64,000 bases of DNA from Paracoccus sp. S1E-3 (GTDB lineage: Bacteria > Pseudomonadota > Alphaproteobacteria > Rhodobacterales > Rhodobacteraceae), in contig NZ_JACEMU010000004.1 in the NCBI RefSeq assembly GCF_013868135.1, positions 1,240,001 to 1,304,000 of the forward strand. Reading direction: 5' to 3'. Position numbers and translations under genes: made by a program. Below, one piece after another: positions 44,863-56,442 of this stretch (positions are counted from its first letter, which is position 1; every line of letters begins with the position of its first letter). A model generated the notes under the pieces. That model was not told where the DNA came from and did no database searches. It saw only the letters and a program-made list of their open reading frames with translations.

Positions 44863-46074
44863 TCAGGCGAACAGCTCGCGGCTGAATTGCAGGCCGTCGA
44901 TCAGGGCGTCGACCTCTGCCCTGGTGTTATACATGCCGAAGCTGGCCCGTGCGGTGGCCGTCACCCCGAAGAAATCCATCAGCGGCATGGCGCAATGGCT
45001 GCCCGCGCGCACAGCGATGCCGCGCTTGTCGAGAATGGTGGCGATGTCATGGGCATGGGCGCCGTCCATGGTCATCGAAAAGATCGCCCCCTTGTCCGGC
45101 GCGTCGCCCTGGATATGCAGCCAGTTCAACTCGCGCAGACGCTCGCGCGCGTAATCGCGCAGCATCTTTTCATGGGCGGCGATGTTCTCCATCCCGAGAC
45201 CCATCATGTATTCCAGTGCCACGCCCAGACCGATCTGGTTGACGATGCCGGGCGTCCCCGCCTCGAATTTCAGGGGCGCATCGGCATAGTCCACGCTGTC
45301 GCGTGTCACCGTGCGGATCATGTCGCCACCGCCCATGAAAGGCCGCATCTCGGCCTGACGTTCGCGGCTAATCCAGATCGCGCCCGAGCCGGACGGACCG
45401 TAAAGCTTGTGTCCGGTGATGCAGTAGAAATCGACCCCGAGCGCGCCCACATCCACCGGCAAGTGCACCGCCGCCTGGCTGCCATCGGCCAGCACTGGCA
45501 CATCGGTGCCGCGCGCAATGGCGCCCACATCGACCACGGTGCCCGTCACGTTCGACATGTGAGTGACCGCGATCAGCCTGGTCTTCGGGCCGACCGCCGC
45601 CAGCACCTTTTCGGGCGGAAGCGAACCGTCGGCCTCAGGCTCGACCCATTTCAACACCACGCCCTGCCGTTCGCGCAAGAAGTGCCAGGGCACGATATTC
45701 GCGTGGTGCTCCAGCACCGACAACACGATCTCATCGCCCGGCTGGAAGCGCGGCGCGGCCCAGCCATAGCTGACCAGATTGATCGCCTCGGTCGCGCCCG
45801 AGGTGAAGATCACCTCGTCCTCGTGCGGCGCGTTCAGGAAGCGGGCGATGGTGCCACGCACACCCTCGTATTTCTCGGTCGCGAGATTCGAGAGGTAATG
45901 CAGCCCGCGATGAACGTTGGCATATTCGCCCTCATACGCGTTGGAAATCGCGTCGATCACCACCTTGGGCTTCTGGGCGCTGGCGCCATTGTCCAGATAG
46001 ACCAGCGGGCGGTTGTTCACCTGCCGCGACAGGATCGGGAAATCGGCGCGGACGGTTTCGACATCAAAGCTCAT
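44863..46074 (-). CDS. sufS: SufS-type cysteine desulfurase
   Basis: A 403-residue group II desulfurase that mobilises sulfur from cysteine for the SUF pathway. PLP lysine is in TGHKLYGPSG, HisAsp region in LSVLEHHANIVPWHF and VLADGSQAAVHLPVDV, and the nucleophilic Cys in RAGSHCAMPLMDFFG. The start MSFDVETVRADF at 46074 overlaps the stop of the Yip1-like gene (4 bp). A longer open frame upstream only mirrors those genes. It is the last gene of the suf transcript. No sufE/sufU is visible in the window. Confidence 0.95.
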   Translation of the reverse strand: MSFDVETVRADFPILSRQVNNRPLVYLDNGASAQKPKVVIDAISNAYEGEYANVHRGLHYLSNLATEKYEGVRGTIARFLNAPHEDEVIFTSGATEAINLVSYGWAAPRFQPGDEIVLSVLEHHANIVPWHFLRERQGVVLKWVEPEADGSLPPEKVLAAVGPKTRLIAVTHMSNVTGTVVDVGAIARGTDVPVLADGSQAAVHLPVDVGALGVDFYCITGHKLYGPSGSGAIWISRERQAEMRPFMGGGDMIRTVTRDSVDYADAPLKFEAGTPGIVNQIGLGVALEYMMGLGMENIAAHEKMLRDYARERLRELNWLHIQGDAPDKGAIFSMTMDGAHAHDIATILDKRGIAVRAGSHCAMPLMDFFGVTATARASFGMYNTRAEVDALIDGLQFSRELFA

Positions 46075-46670
46075 GGCTGCACCTCTGCGGGAAGTTCCGG
46101 CATCAGACCGAAAGCGCCGGCCAGCACGGTCAGGAAGATCAGCGTCACCATCGTGGCGCCGATCAGGCCCAGAAAAACCAGAACCGCGCTGGAAAAGCCG
46201 TGCAGCGCCTTGATCATCTGCACGCTGAGCCACGCGATCAGCACAAGCGCGGCAATGCCCAGAATGCTGCCGAGAAAGGGGAAGACCAGCATCAGAACCA
46301 CCTGCGCCGCCTGTGCGGCCAGCAACAGGAATTCCAGCCAGATGACGACCAGCAGCGCGTCGGGAAAATCGCCCTGCCCGCCAAAGGCGCGGCCGACGGC
46401 GGCGATGAGCCACGCGGTCAGCACCATGCCGCCGGTCTGCAGCGCCACGCGGGCCAGGGGCGACAGCTCGGGAATGCCAAGGCCGCCTTGCGCCAGTTCG
46501 GGGAAGATCTTCACCGCCAGCGTGCCCAGAATGGCCGACAGCACCACCACCAGCGCCAGCGCCATCCAGCGCACCTGCATGGGCAGGTCCAGCTTTTGCA
46601 ACTGACGCACGGCAAGCGCGGGGTCGCGCAGCGAATTTCGCGTCAGGATAACCAAATCGCCCATCCTCAT
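46071..46670 (-). CDS. Yip1-family membrane protein
   Basis: A 199-residue protein starting MRMGDLVILTRNSLRDPALA, with about five membrane helices after a short cytoplasmic N-terminus. The layout, including LTAWLIAAVGRAFGGQGDFPDALLVV and the CAQAAQVVLMLV-like middle (here LLAAQAAQVVLMLV), fits Yip1-domain proteins. Function in bacteria is unknown. The start at 46670 forms an ATGA overlap with the preceding gene. It lies inside the suf operon, between the next membrane gene and sufS. Confidence 0.82.
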   Translation of the reverse strand: MRMGDLVILTRNSLRDPALAVRQLQKLDLPMQVRWMALALVVVLSAILGTLAVKIFPELAQGGLGIPELSPLARVALQTGGMVLTAWLIAAVGRAFGGQGDFPDALLVVIWLEFLLLAAQAAQVVLMLVFPFLGSILGIAALVLIAWLSVQMIKALHGFSSAVLVFLGLIGATMVTLIFLTVLAGAFGLMPELPAEVQP

Positions 46671-47170
46671 CCCCGCCTTGCAAGGGCACGGAGACCGCCG
46701 CCCCAGATGAACAGAAAACCGATCCCGGCGACCAGCCGTGTGAGGCTCAGCGCCGGGCTGGGACCGATCATCCCCTCGACCAGCCCGGCCAGCAGCATCG
46801 CGGGCGAAATCGCCAGCAGCGCCCAGAACAGCGCCAGCCGCGAGTCCTCTCCGTCGAGCCGCCACGGGGTCAGCCGCGACGCCAGCGCCACCAGCGAGGC
46901 GACGGCGTAGGCGAGAAGCGGCATCATCAGCAGCACCGCCGTCAGCGCGCCCGCCATCCGCCCCCCCAGCGGCACCGAGGGGTCGAGCGCCGCCGCCCGC
47001 GCATGGCCGGGGGCCTGCGCGATCAGGAAGACCAGCATCGCGCCCATCAGGACGGCCAGCATCGCGCCTTCGGACATTGGCGACAGCCCAGCCACGACCC
47101 GACCGGGCCGGCGCCAGCTGGCCAGCACCCGCGGCGCGACGCCCGCGCTTATGCGTGCCTTGTCAGCCAT
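46667..47170 (-). CDS. Hypothetical membrane protein in the suf operon
   Basis: A 167-residue protein starting MADKARISAGVAPRVLASWR. After about 30 basic residues there are four hydrophobic segments (EGAMLAVLMGAMLVFLIAQA, MAGALTAVLLMMPLLAYAVA, ALFWALLAISPAMLLAGLVE and LVAGIGFLFIWGGGL). The text resembles the other Yip1-like protein, and the two could be a pair. It overlaps sufD by 22 bp. I do not recognise a family beyond that. Confidence 0.8.
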   Translation of the reverse strand: MADKARISAGVAPRVLASWRRPGRVVAGLSPMSEGAMLAVLMGAMLVFLIAQAPGHARAAALDPSVPLGGRMAGALTAVLLMMPLLAYAVASLVALASRLTPWRLDGEDSRLALFWALLAISPAMLLAGLVEGMIGPSPALSLTRLVAGIGFLFIWGGGLRALARRG

Positions 47171-48461
47171 GCGTCCAGACGTTCGCTGATCTGCTCGCGC
47201 AGGGCCTCATCCTCGACCTCGGCCAGGGCGTCAGCCAGGAAGGACAGCACCATCAGCACGATGGCCCGCCCCTTCGGCACCCCGCGCGAGCGCAGGTAGA
47301 ACAGCACCGTCTCGTCGATCGCGCCGGTGGTCGAGCCGTGGCTGCATTTCACGTCATCGGCATAGATTTCCAGCTCGGGCTTGCCCAGAAACTGGCTGTT
47401 CTCGTCCAGCAGCAGCGCCTGGCTGATCTGATAGCCGTCGGTCTTCTGCGCGCCCGGCTTGACCAGAATCTTGCCCTGGAAAACGCCCTTGGCGCCGTTC
47501 TTCAGCACCTTCTTGTAGACCTGACGCGACTCTCCCCGCTCGGCCCCATGGGTGATGAAGACGGTGTCGTCATGGACAAAATCGCCGTTCTTGCCATCCC
47601 CCAGCACCGCGCCGGCGATATGGGCCACGGCATCGTCGCCAACGATATCGATCACCGCCTCATGGCGCATCAGCGTGCCGTTCAGCGACAGGTTGAAGGA
47701 TTTGAACAGCGCCTTCGCGGCCACGCGGGCGAAGATGCCGCCCCAGCCCAGCTTCTGATAGCCCGCGCGCTTGGCCGAGATGTGGTGGAAGCGCGCGCCC
47801 TCCATCACGTCCACCTCGATCACATAGTTCGAGCGCGCGCCGGTCATGCCGGTTTCCAGCACGGTGACCTCGGCCCCCGGCTCGACCACGATGACATGGT
47901 GGAAATAGACATCGGCGCCGTCGTCGGCGCGGCGGTGGATCAGATGGATGGGACGCGCGGGCCTGCCGCTCACCCGGATCAGCGCACCGTCCCGCGCCAC
48001 CGCCGTGTTCAGCGCCCCGAAGGGACGCGCCACGCGGTCATGCCCGGCGGCCTCCAGCGTGCCGTAAACCGGGGCCGCCCAGTGGTCCGCCTGCCCTTCG
48101 GCAGCGGCCAGCGTGTCGATCTGCACGCCTTCCAGCGCCGGATCGTCCGAGGCCTCGGCATCGAAAATCCCGTCCACGAAGACCAGCCGCAACCGGTCGA
48201 TATCCTCGAACAGAGGGCCGTCCGGGCCGCTATCGGCAATCTGGAGCGGCGCGGGCACGGCGGCATTGAAGGCCGCGGGATCGGTATAGCGCCAGTATTC
48301 GTCGCGCCCGCGCGGCAGGCCCATCTTTTCGAACCGGGCCAGTGCCGCCTTGCGGGCCGCAGCGGTGAAGCCGCCCGCCGGCAGGTCCAACGCACCGAGC
48401 CGGGCAGCGAGGCCCGGATCGGCGGCCCCCGCCTCGCGGGTCAGAACTGCAGTCTCCGCCA

Positions 48462-48462
<1 letters not shown>
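47149..48462 (-). CDS. sufD: Fe-S cluster assembly scaffold protein SufD
   Basis: A 437-residue beta-helix scaffold. RGRDEYWRYTDPAAF near the start, VYKKVLKNGAKGVFQGKILV, QALLLDENSQFLGKPELEIYADDVKCSHGSTTG (in pieces: DENSQFLGKPELEIYADD, CSHGSTTGAID) and DETVLFYLRSRGV are typical of the SufB/D core, with the conserved Cys and His of the interface. It forms the SufBC2D complex with SufB and SufC. It is translated directly after sufC (TGATG overlap). Confidence 0.94.
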
Positions 48463-49220
<758 letters not shown>

Positions 49221-49325
49221 GGCGTTTCCTTTATTCTGGCTCCGGCCGGCGGTCCGGTCGGTAAATCCTGTTCCTGCGTTAGGTCGGTCACTGCCACGAG
49301 GCGGAACCTGACACAATCATGGGAC

Positions 49326-49344
49326 CGCAGGCAAAAAGCCTGCG
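49326..49344 (-). terminator. Hairpin between FkbM gene and sufC
   Basis: CGCAGGC (49326-49332) and GCCTGCG (49338-49344) are perfect complements with an AAAAA loop. On the reverse strand no T-run follows. It lies 10 bp after the FkbM stop and may partly end the upstream transcript, isolating sufC. Confidence 0.55.
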
Positions 49345-49354
49345 ACCGAAATTT

Positions 49355-50227
49355 CTACCCGTTCACGACCTTGGCCATATAGGTATCGAGCTGAGCTTCC
49401 GTGATCACCCGGCGATCCAGAAGCAACTGCAACACCAATACCGTCAGATCGAAGCTGGCGAATACGCCGTCCGACAGCACGGCAAGATGCTTCAACCACT
49501 CGGTATCCTGCGTATTCAGTTCCAGCAGCGCCCGAACAAACACGGCGTCGCCGTCAATCAACTGACTGCGCACAGCACGTGCCCGGCCATCACTCACGAT
49601 ATTCTTGAGCGGCTTTGCCCAGAAGGTCATGAACTTGTGCAGATGATAGCCGCTTTCACGCAGTTCGGCCATCTGCGCATCCAGAAGCGGCTGGTCCACG
49701 TAAAGCGGGATCGCAGCCACTTCGGTGATGACCGCGACCGCCCCACCCAGCATACGACGCCCGTTCTCGAATACCGTGCGTTCGCCGCCCTGAATGTCGA
49801 TCTTGACCAGGTCGACCTGCGGCATGTCCAGATCGTCCAAGCGGCTGGTCGAGAACGGAATTCGCTGTATCACGCGCCCCTGACGGTGGAAACGGCCCAG
49901 ATAATCAAACGCCGCCACATTGGGTTCCAACATCGAGGTGAAACCAGAGGCCTTGCAGACGTTCAGCACCCTGTCGCCACCATCACCGACCGCATGTGGC
50001 AGGTAATGTTCACGCGGACCTGCCAGCTTGATCAAATCTTCATAGGCGCTTTGCTGCGGCTCGAAACCCCAGACATCGCAGCCATCCAGATCCATCAGCA
50101 GCTTATAGGGTGGTGCGGTCAACGGATTGGCCCCGATATCGACCACGCGTGTCCGCCGTTCCGGCTTCAGCGCTTCAAGCAAATAGGCCAGCCGGTCGGC
50201 AGCGGTGGTTTTGGTTATCTGGTCCAC
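49355..50227 (-). CDS. FkbM family methyltransferase inside the suf cluster
   Basis: A 290-residue class I SAM-dependent methyltransferase: RVVDIGANPLTAPPYK (glycine-poor motif I variant), WGFEPQQSAYEDL motif, SRLDDLDMPQVDLVKIDIQGGE typical of FkbM, and a C-terminal region of about 70 residues without a clear domain. Substrate is unknown; FkbM enzymes often O-methylate sugars or polyketides. The start is a GTG at 50227, 4 bp after the DUF486 stop. Placement between sufC and sufB is unusual. Base composition looks slightly less GC-rich than its neighbours. Confidence 0.85.
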   Translation of the reverse strand: MDQITKTTAADRLAYLLEALKPERRTRVVDIGANPLTAPPYKLLMDLDGCDVWGFEPQQSAYEDLIKLAGPREHYLPHAVGDGGDRVLNVCKASGFTSMLEPNVAAFDYLGRFHRQGRVIQRIPFSTSRLDDLDMPQVDLVKIDIQGGERTVFENGRRMLGGAVAVITEVAAIPLYVDQPLLDAQMAELRESGYHLHKFMTFWAKPLKNIVSDGRARAVRSQLIDGDAVFVRALLELNTQDTEWLKHLAVLSDGVFASFDLTVLVLQLLLDRRVITEAQLDTYMAKVVNG

Positions 50228-50231
50228 GCCA

Positions 50232-50579
50232 CTATCCCCGGAACACCAATGCCGCGCCGAAGGCGATGAAGACGAAGCCCAGCAGCGTCGTCCAGCTTAT
50301 GCTTTCCTTCAGATACAGCCATGAAAACCCGACGAATACCGCCAGTGTCATGACCTCCTGAATGGTTTTCAGCTGCGCCGCCGAATAGGTACCGTGGCCC
50401 ATCCGGTTCGCCGGGACCGCAAGGCAGTATTCGAAGAAGGCGATGCCCCAACTGACCACGATGACCAGAAACAGGGGCGCCGACTTGAACTTCAGATGCC
50501 CGTACCACGCGAAGGTCATGAAGACATTCGACGCCGCCAGCAGCACTACCGGCATGACCGCCTGCATATTGATCGCCAT
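50232..50579 (-). CDS. DMT-superfamily DUF486 small membrane protein
   Basis: A 115-residue protein with four helices: MPVVLLAASNVFMTFAWYGHL opens it, then LFLVIVVSWGIAFFEYCLAV with PANRMGHGTYSAAQLKTIQE, and GFSWLYLKESISWTTLLGFV. This is the DUF486 signature, related to small multidrug-resistance-like half transporters. No substrate is known. It lies directly before the FkbM gene and 33 bp after ybjQ. Confidence 0.9.
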   Translation of the reverse strand: MAINMQAVMPVVLLAASNVFMTFAWYGHLKFKSAPLFLVIVVSWGIAFFEYCLAVPANRMGHGTYSAAQLKTIQEVMTLAVFVGFSWLYLKESISWTTLLGFVFIAFGAALVFRG

Positions 50580-50612
50580 GGGTCACGCGATCGGAAACGG
50601 GCACGGCATCAC

Positions 50613-50920
50613 CTATTCCACCGTGACCGAGGTGCCCGAAGCCGAGACCATCAGCATGTTGTTGATGACCTCGTAATCCAGATCGACGCCGACGACGGCA
50701 TTGCCGCCCCCGGCCCGCGCCCGGTCCTGCATCTCGAGCAGCGCCGACTCGCGGGCCTCGGCGAGCACCTTTTCATAGGCGCCCGACCGTCCACCGACGA
50801 TGTCGCGGATTCCCGCGAACAGATCGCGGAAGATATTCGCCCCGATGATCGTCTCGCCTGTCACCACGCCGTGATAGGCGGTGATCCGGCGGCCTTCGAC
50901 GCTGGGGGTGGTGGTGACGA

Positions 50921-50924
<4 letters not shown>
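50613..50924 (-). CDS. YbjQ family (UPF0145) protein
   Basis: A 103-residue protein starting [20 protein letters not shown]. The [20 protein letters not shown] and [21 protein letters not shown] segments and the [13 protein letters not shown] sheet are typical of YbjQ, often labelled heavy-metal-binding. It forms a pentamer in known structures; its job is unknown. Its start overlaps the sufB stop by 4 bp, so it is translated with sufB. Confidence 0.92.
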
Positions 50925-52441
<1,517 letters not shown>

Positions 52442-52471
52442 CCTTTGTCCTTCCTTCGGCCGGGCCGCAGC

Positions 52472-53512
52472 CTAGCCATTCCTGCCGCGCCAGCGTGAAT
52501 ACGCGGTTTCCCACGCATCCGCAAATCGGTTGATCTGATCGTCACCCAAAGCCGGGCTTATGGATACGCGGATCGCCGATTGCGCGGTGCTGTCGTCAAA
52601 ACCCATCGCCTGAAGCGTGCCGCTGGCCCGGATCTTGCCCGAAGAACAGGCAGATCCCGCTGACACCGCAAACCCTGCCAGATCCATCTGCATGACTTGC
52701 GTTTCACCCTTCCAGCCCGATGTAAGAATGCAGGTCGTATTCGGCAAGCGGCGCGCGCCTTTTCCAGCAATTATTGCATCGGGCGCCGCGGCCAGCATCC
52801 GGGCCTCCAGCGCGTCGCGCCGGGCCTCGACCTCGTCCCAAAGCCCCGCTTCCAGATCGCGCTGCGCGGCCCCGGCCGCCGCCGCGAAGCCGAGAATACC
52901 GATCAGGTTCTCGGTGCCTCCGCGCCGGCCCTGTTCCTGACCACCGCCGCGCATCCGGGCGTCGATCTCGGTGCCCTTCTTCAGGATCAGGGCGCCGATT
53001 CCCTTCGGGCCGCCCAGTTTATGGGCGCTGACAAACCCGGCCGTGATCCCCAGCCAGTTGAAGGCAAACGGAATTTTCCCGAATGCCTGGGTCAGATCGC
53101 TGGAAGCCAGCCCTTCGGGCAGCGTCTGGATCACCCCGGTTTCGTTATTCGCCAGTTGCAGGCTCGCCCGAGCCGGTTCCGGCACGGCGACGAGACCGTT
53201 TCCGTCCACCGCCAGATCCTCGGCACACCATGCCTTGACCGCGCTGTGTTCGACCGGCGCGCAGGAAATTTCCTGCCCCGCCAATACCATCGCCGCCGCC
53301 TCGGTCGCGCCCGAGGTGAAAATCACATCCGCCCCTTCCGCGCCAAGCGCAACCGCCACCTGCTCGCGCGCGCGTTCCAGCGCCATCTTGGCGGCGCGCC
53401 CCTCGCTGTGAACCGAGGAAGGGTTGCCCGCCATCTCCATCGCCTCGATCATCGCGGCCTTGACCTCGGGGCGAAGCGGCGTGGTGGCATTCCAGTCCAG
53501 ATATTCTCTCAT
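52472..53512 (-). CDS. Cysteine desulfurase, IscS/NifS-like (short)
   Basis: A 346-residue group I desulfurase, shorter than IscS. PLP-binding lysine in VSAHKLGGPKG, His in VEHSAVKAW, ANNETGVIQ, and the Asp of the pyridine contact in SDLTQAFGKIP. The catalytic Cys is in SAGSACSSGKIRASG. In many Rhodobacterales this gene and sufB are preceded by an iscR-like regulator, but here coaBC is immediately upstream (ATGA overlap). Two desulfurases thus flank one suf cluster. Confidence 0.93.
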   Translation of the reverse strand: MREYLDWNATTPLRPEVKAAMIEAMEMAGNPSSVHSEGRAAKMALERAREQVAVALGAEGADVIFTSGATEAAAMVLAGQEISCAPVEHSAVKAWCAEDLAVDGNGLVAVPEPARASLQLANNETGVIQTLPEGLASSDLTQAFGKIPFAFNWLGITAGFVSAHKLGGPKGIGALILKKGTEIDARMRGGGQEQGRRGGTENLIGILGFAAAAGAAQRDLEAGLWDEVEARRDALEARMLAAAPDAIIAGKGARRLPNTTCILTSGWKGETQVMQMDLAGFAVSAGSACSSGKIRASGTLQAMGFDDSTAQSAIRVSISPALGDDQINRFADAWETAYSRWRGRNG

Positions 53513-54783
53513 TTCAACGCCTCAGCGATCCGCGTGGCGAGTTTCTGCGCCACCTCGTCCTTGCCCATACGGGGCCAAGCCTCCGCCCCAGCATCGGTGA
53601 TGAGCGTGACGGTGTTCTGACTTCCACCAAAGGTATCGGTGCCGGTTCCGACATCATTCGCCACGATCCAGTCGCTGCCCTTGCGCTTCCGCTTGGCGGT
53701 GGCGTTGTCGACGACATTCTCGGTCTCGGCCGCGAAGCCCACGACCAGCTTCGGTCGGCCTTTCTTCAGCTTGCTCACCCAGGCGAGAATGTCCGGGTTT
53801 TCGGTAAACTCCAGCACTGGCATCTTGCCGGAGCCGTCCTTTTTCAGCTTGGTCCCGGCGGCATTGGCGATCTTCCAGTCCGCCACCGCCGCGGCCATGA
53901 CAGCGGCATCAGCCGGCAACGCCTCCTCGACCGCCGCGCGCATCTGGTCGGCAGTCTCGATCCGAATCACCTCGACCCCGTCCGGCGCGGGCATGCTGGC
54001 CGGCCCGGTGACGAAACTGACCCGCGCGCCCAGATCGCGCAGCGCGGCAGCAATCGCGGCGCCCTGCGCGCCCGAAGACCGGTTCGAGATATAGCGCACC
54101 GGATCGATCGCCTCCTGCGTTGGACCCGAGGTGACGATGACATGCCGACCGCTCAACGCGCCGACCTTGCTTTCGGGCCCCAGCCGCAGCGGTGCCGGGC
54201 GCGCGGGCGTCGGCATCTCCAGCGGGCGCGCAAGCCCGCCTGCCGCGGCAAGCGCCTCGCGGATCGCGGCGGTGATCGCAGGCGGCTCGGCCGCGCGGCC
54301 CGGACCGAACTCGCCGCAGGCCATGTCACCCTCATCCGGGCCGACGACCAGAACCCCGTCCTGTTTCAAGGTCGCAAGGTTGCGCTGCGTCGCCGGATGC
54401 AGCCACATGCGCACATTCATCGCCGGCGCGATCAGCACACGCTTGTCCGTCGCCATCAGCAGGGTCGAGGCGAGATCGTCGGCATGGCCGCCCGCCATCT
54501 TCGCCATCAGATCGGCGGTCGCGGGCGCGACGACGACCAGATCGGCATCGCGCGACAACTGGATATGGCCCATCTCGGCCTCGCGCGTCAGGTCGAACAG
54601 GTCGCGATGAACCGGCTCTGCCGCCAGCGCCGCGACCGAGAGCGGGGTCACGAATTCCTCGGCCGCGCGGGTCAGGACCGGGACAACACGATAGCCTTCC
54701 CTGCGCAGATCACGGATCAGGGTCAGCGATTTATAGGCGGCGATGCCGCCGCCGATGACCAGAAGAATACGGCTGCCCTGCAT
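53509..54783 (-). CDS. coaBC: Bifunctional phosphopantothenoylcysteine decarboxylase/phosphopantothenate-cysteine ligase
   Basis: Two consecutive steps of CoA synthesis. It has 424 residues. The N-terminal flavoprotein CoaC domain (RILLVIGGGIAAYKSLTLIR, VVVAPATADLMAKMAGG, APAMNVRMW and the Cys in DMACGEFGPGR) is followed by the CoaB ligase domain (VIVTSGPTQEAIDPVRYISN, KLKKGRPKLVVGFAAET). The start at 54783 follows AAGGAGGCGCCG. It overlaps the desulfurase gene by 4 bp, so CoA and Fe-S genes form one transcript. Confidence 0.96.
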   Translation of the reverse strand: MQGSRILLVIGGGIAAYKSLTLIRDLRREGYRVVPVLTRAAEEFVTPLSVAALAAEPVHRDLFDLTREAEMGHIQLSRDADLVVVAPATADLMAKMAGGHADDLASTLLMATDKRVLIAPAMNVRMWLHPATQRNLATLKQDGVLVVGPDEGDMACGEFGPGRAAEPPAITAAIREALAAAGGLARPLEMPTPARPAPLRLGPESKVGALSGRHVIVTSGPTQEAIDPVRYISNRSSGAQGAAIAAALRDLGARVSFVTGPASMPAPDGVEVIRIETADQMRAAVEEALPADAAVMAAAVADWKIANAAGTKLKKDGSGKMPVLEFTENPDILAWVSKLKKGRPKLVVGFAAETENVVDNATAKRKRKGSDWIVANDVGTGTDTFGGSQNTVTLITDAGAEAWPRMGKDEVAQKLATRIAEALK

Positions 54784-54915
54784 CGGCGCCTCCTTGAGTG
54801 CTGCATTCCGCAGATATGCGACCGGGGCCAGAACAGCAAGGAAACCTGCCGGAAAGGCCCCATTAACCATTCCTTAAGCCTGCCGCCCTACGCTCCGCGA
54901 AAAAAGGGGTGGGGC

Positions 54916-56442
54916 ATGGTCGCGATTGCCTATACGGTCGCCTTCGAAGGGGTCGAAGGCCGGCTGGTCGAGGTTCAGTGTTCGGTGGGCGCGGGTCTGC
55001 CCGGCTTTGCCATTGTGGGCCTGCCCGACAAGGCGGTCTCGGAAGCGCGCGAGCGGGTCCGCGCCGCCTTCGGCGCGTTGTCCATCGCGCTGCCGTCCAA
55101 GCGCATCACGGTCAATCTCTCGCCCGCCGACTTACCAAAGGAGGGCTCGCATTTCGACCTGCCCATCGCGCTGGCGGTCCTTGCCGCGCTGGAACTCGTT
55201 CCCGCCGAATCGCTGTCTGAGACCGTGGCTCTGGGCGAACTGGCCCTCGACGGTCGCCTGGTCCCGGTTGCGGGTGCCCTGCCCGCTGCGATGACTGCGG
55301 CCGAGGATGACCGCGCCCTGATCTGCCCCGCCGTGAGCGGCGCCGAAGCCGCCTGGATCGGCGCGATCCCGGTCTTCGCCGCAGCCCACCTGCGTCAGGT
55401 GCTGGACCACCTGACCGAGCGCACGCCACTGGCACGCGCCCGGCCGGGTGAGGTTGCCGCCCCGCCCCGCCATGGCGACCTGCAGGACGTGAAGGGGCAG
55501 GAACGCGCCAAACGCGCGCTGGAAATCGCCGCCGCCGGTCGTCACCATCTGCTGATGGTCGGACCGCCGGGCGCGGGGAAATCCATGCTCGCCGCCCGCC
55601 TGCCCGGCCTGATGCCGCCCCTGACCCCGGCCGAGGCGCTGGAAACCTCGATGATCCATTCGCTCGCCGGACTGCTGAAGAATGGCGGCATTCCGCGCCA
55701 TGTCCCCTATCGCGATCCCCATCACACCGCCTCGATGGCGGCAATCGTCGGCGGCGGCCGCGGGGCGCAGCCGGGCGAGATCAGCCTCGCCCATAACGGC
55801 GTGCTGTTCATGGACGAGTTCCCCGAATTCTCGCGGCAGGTTCTGGACACGCTGCGCCAGCCCATCGAAACGGGCGAGATCGTCGTCGCCCGCGCCAATG
55901 CCCATGTCCGCTATCCCAGCCGCTTCCTGCTGGTCGCCGCCGCCAATCCCTGCCGCTGCGGGCATCTGGCCGACCCCGCCCGCGCCTGCGCCCGCGTGCC
56001 GGTCTGCGGAGAGGATTATCTGGGCAAGGTCTCCGGTCCGCTGATGGACCGCTTCGATCTGCGGATCGAGGTCCCCGCTGTCAGCCTCGACGACCTTGAC
56101 TTGCCGCCCGCAGGCGATAGCTCGGCCCGAATCGCCGCCCGCGTGGCCGACGCCCGCGACCGCCAGACCGCGCGTTTCGCCAGCTTCGATCCGGGTCCAC
56201 GCGGCCCGCGTTGCAATTCGGAAACCCCACCGGCCCTGCTGGAACATGTCGCCCAGCCGGATGCAGAAGGCCGCGATCTGATCCGCCGGGCCGCCGACCG
56301 CCTGGGCCTGACCGCACGCGGCTATCACCGGGTGCTGCGCACAGCCCGCACCATCGCGGATCTGGACGAAAGCACCAATGTCCATGCCAATCACATCGCC
56401 GAAGCGCTCAGCTATCGCCTGCCCTTCATCGCCGGCGGATGA
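54916..56442 (+). CDS. comM: YifB/ComM family Mg-chelatase-like ATPase
   Basis: A 508-residue AAA+ protein. An N-terminal Lon-protease-like fold (CSVGAGLPGFAIVGLPDKAV, NLSPADLPKEGSHFDLPIAL) precedes the AAA+ module: Walker A GPPGAGKSM, Walker B GVLFMDEFPEFSR, and a C-terminal DNA-related lid (DLIRRAADRLGLTARGYHRVLR). ComM hexamers promote branch migration during natural transformation and homologous recombination. The ATG at 54916 follows GGGGTGGGG. The upstream part of a longer open frame only mirrors coaBC. It is divergent from coaBC. Confidence 0.93.
   Translation: MVAIAYTVAFEGVEGRLVEVQCSVGAGLPGFAIVGLPDKAVSEARERVRAAFGALSIALPSKRITVNLSPADLPKEGSHFDLPIALAVLAALELVPAESLSETVALGELALDGRLVPVAGALPAAMTAAEDDRALICPAVSGAEAAWIGAIPVFAAAHLRQVLDHLTERTPLARARPGEVAAPPRHGDLQDVKGQERAKRALEIAAAGRHHLLMVGPPGAGKSMLAARLPGLMPPLTPAEALETSMIHSLAGLLKNGGIPRHVPYRDPHHTASMAAIVGGGRGAQPGEISLAHNGVLFMDEFPEFSRQVLDTLRQPIETGEIVVARANAHVRYPSRFLLVAAANPCRCGHLADPARACARVPVCGEDYLGKVSGPLMDRFDLRIEVPAVSLDDLDLPPAGDSSARIAARVADARDRQTARFASFDPGPRGPRCNSETPPALLEHVAQPDAEGRDLIRRAADRLGLTARGYHRVLRTARTIADLDESTNVHANHIAEALSYRLPFIAGG

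Noticed and set aside
44863..46689. 608-codon reading of sufS with a long N-terminal extension
   Set aside because: The extension is a second frame of the Yip1-like gene; SufS proteins start at MSFDVETV and a stop-start overlap supports it.
54142..54915. Upstream extension of the comM frame across coaBC
   Set aside because: The family N-terminus begins at the ATG at 54916; the extension is antisense to coaBC.
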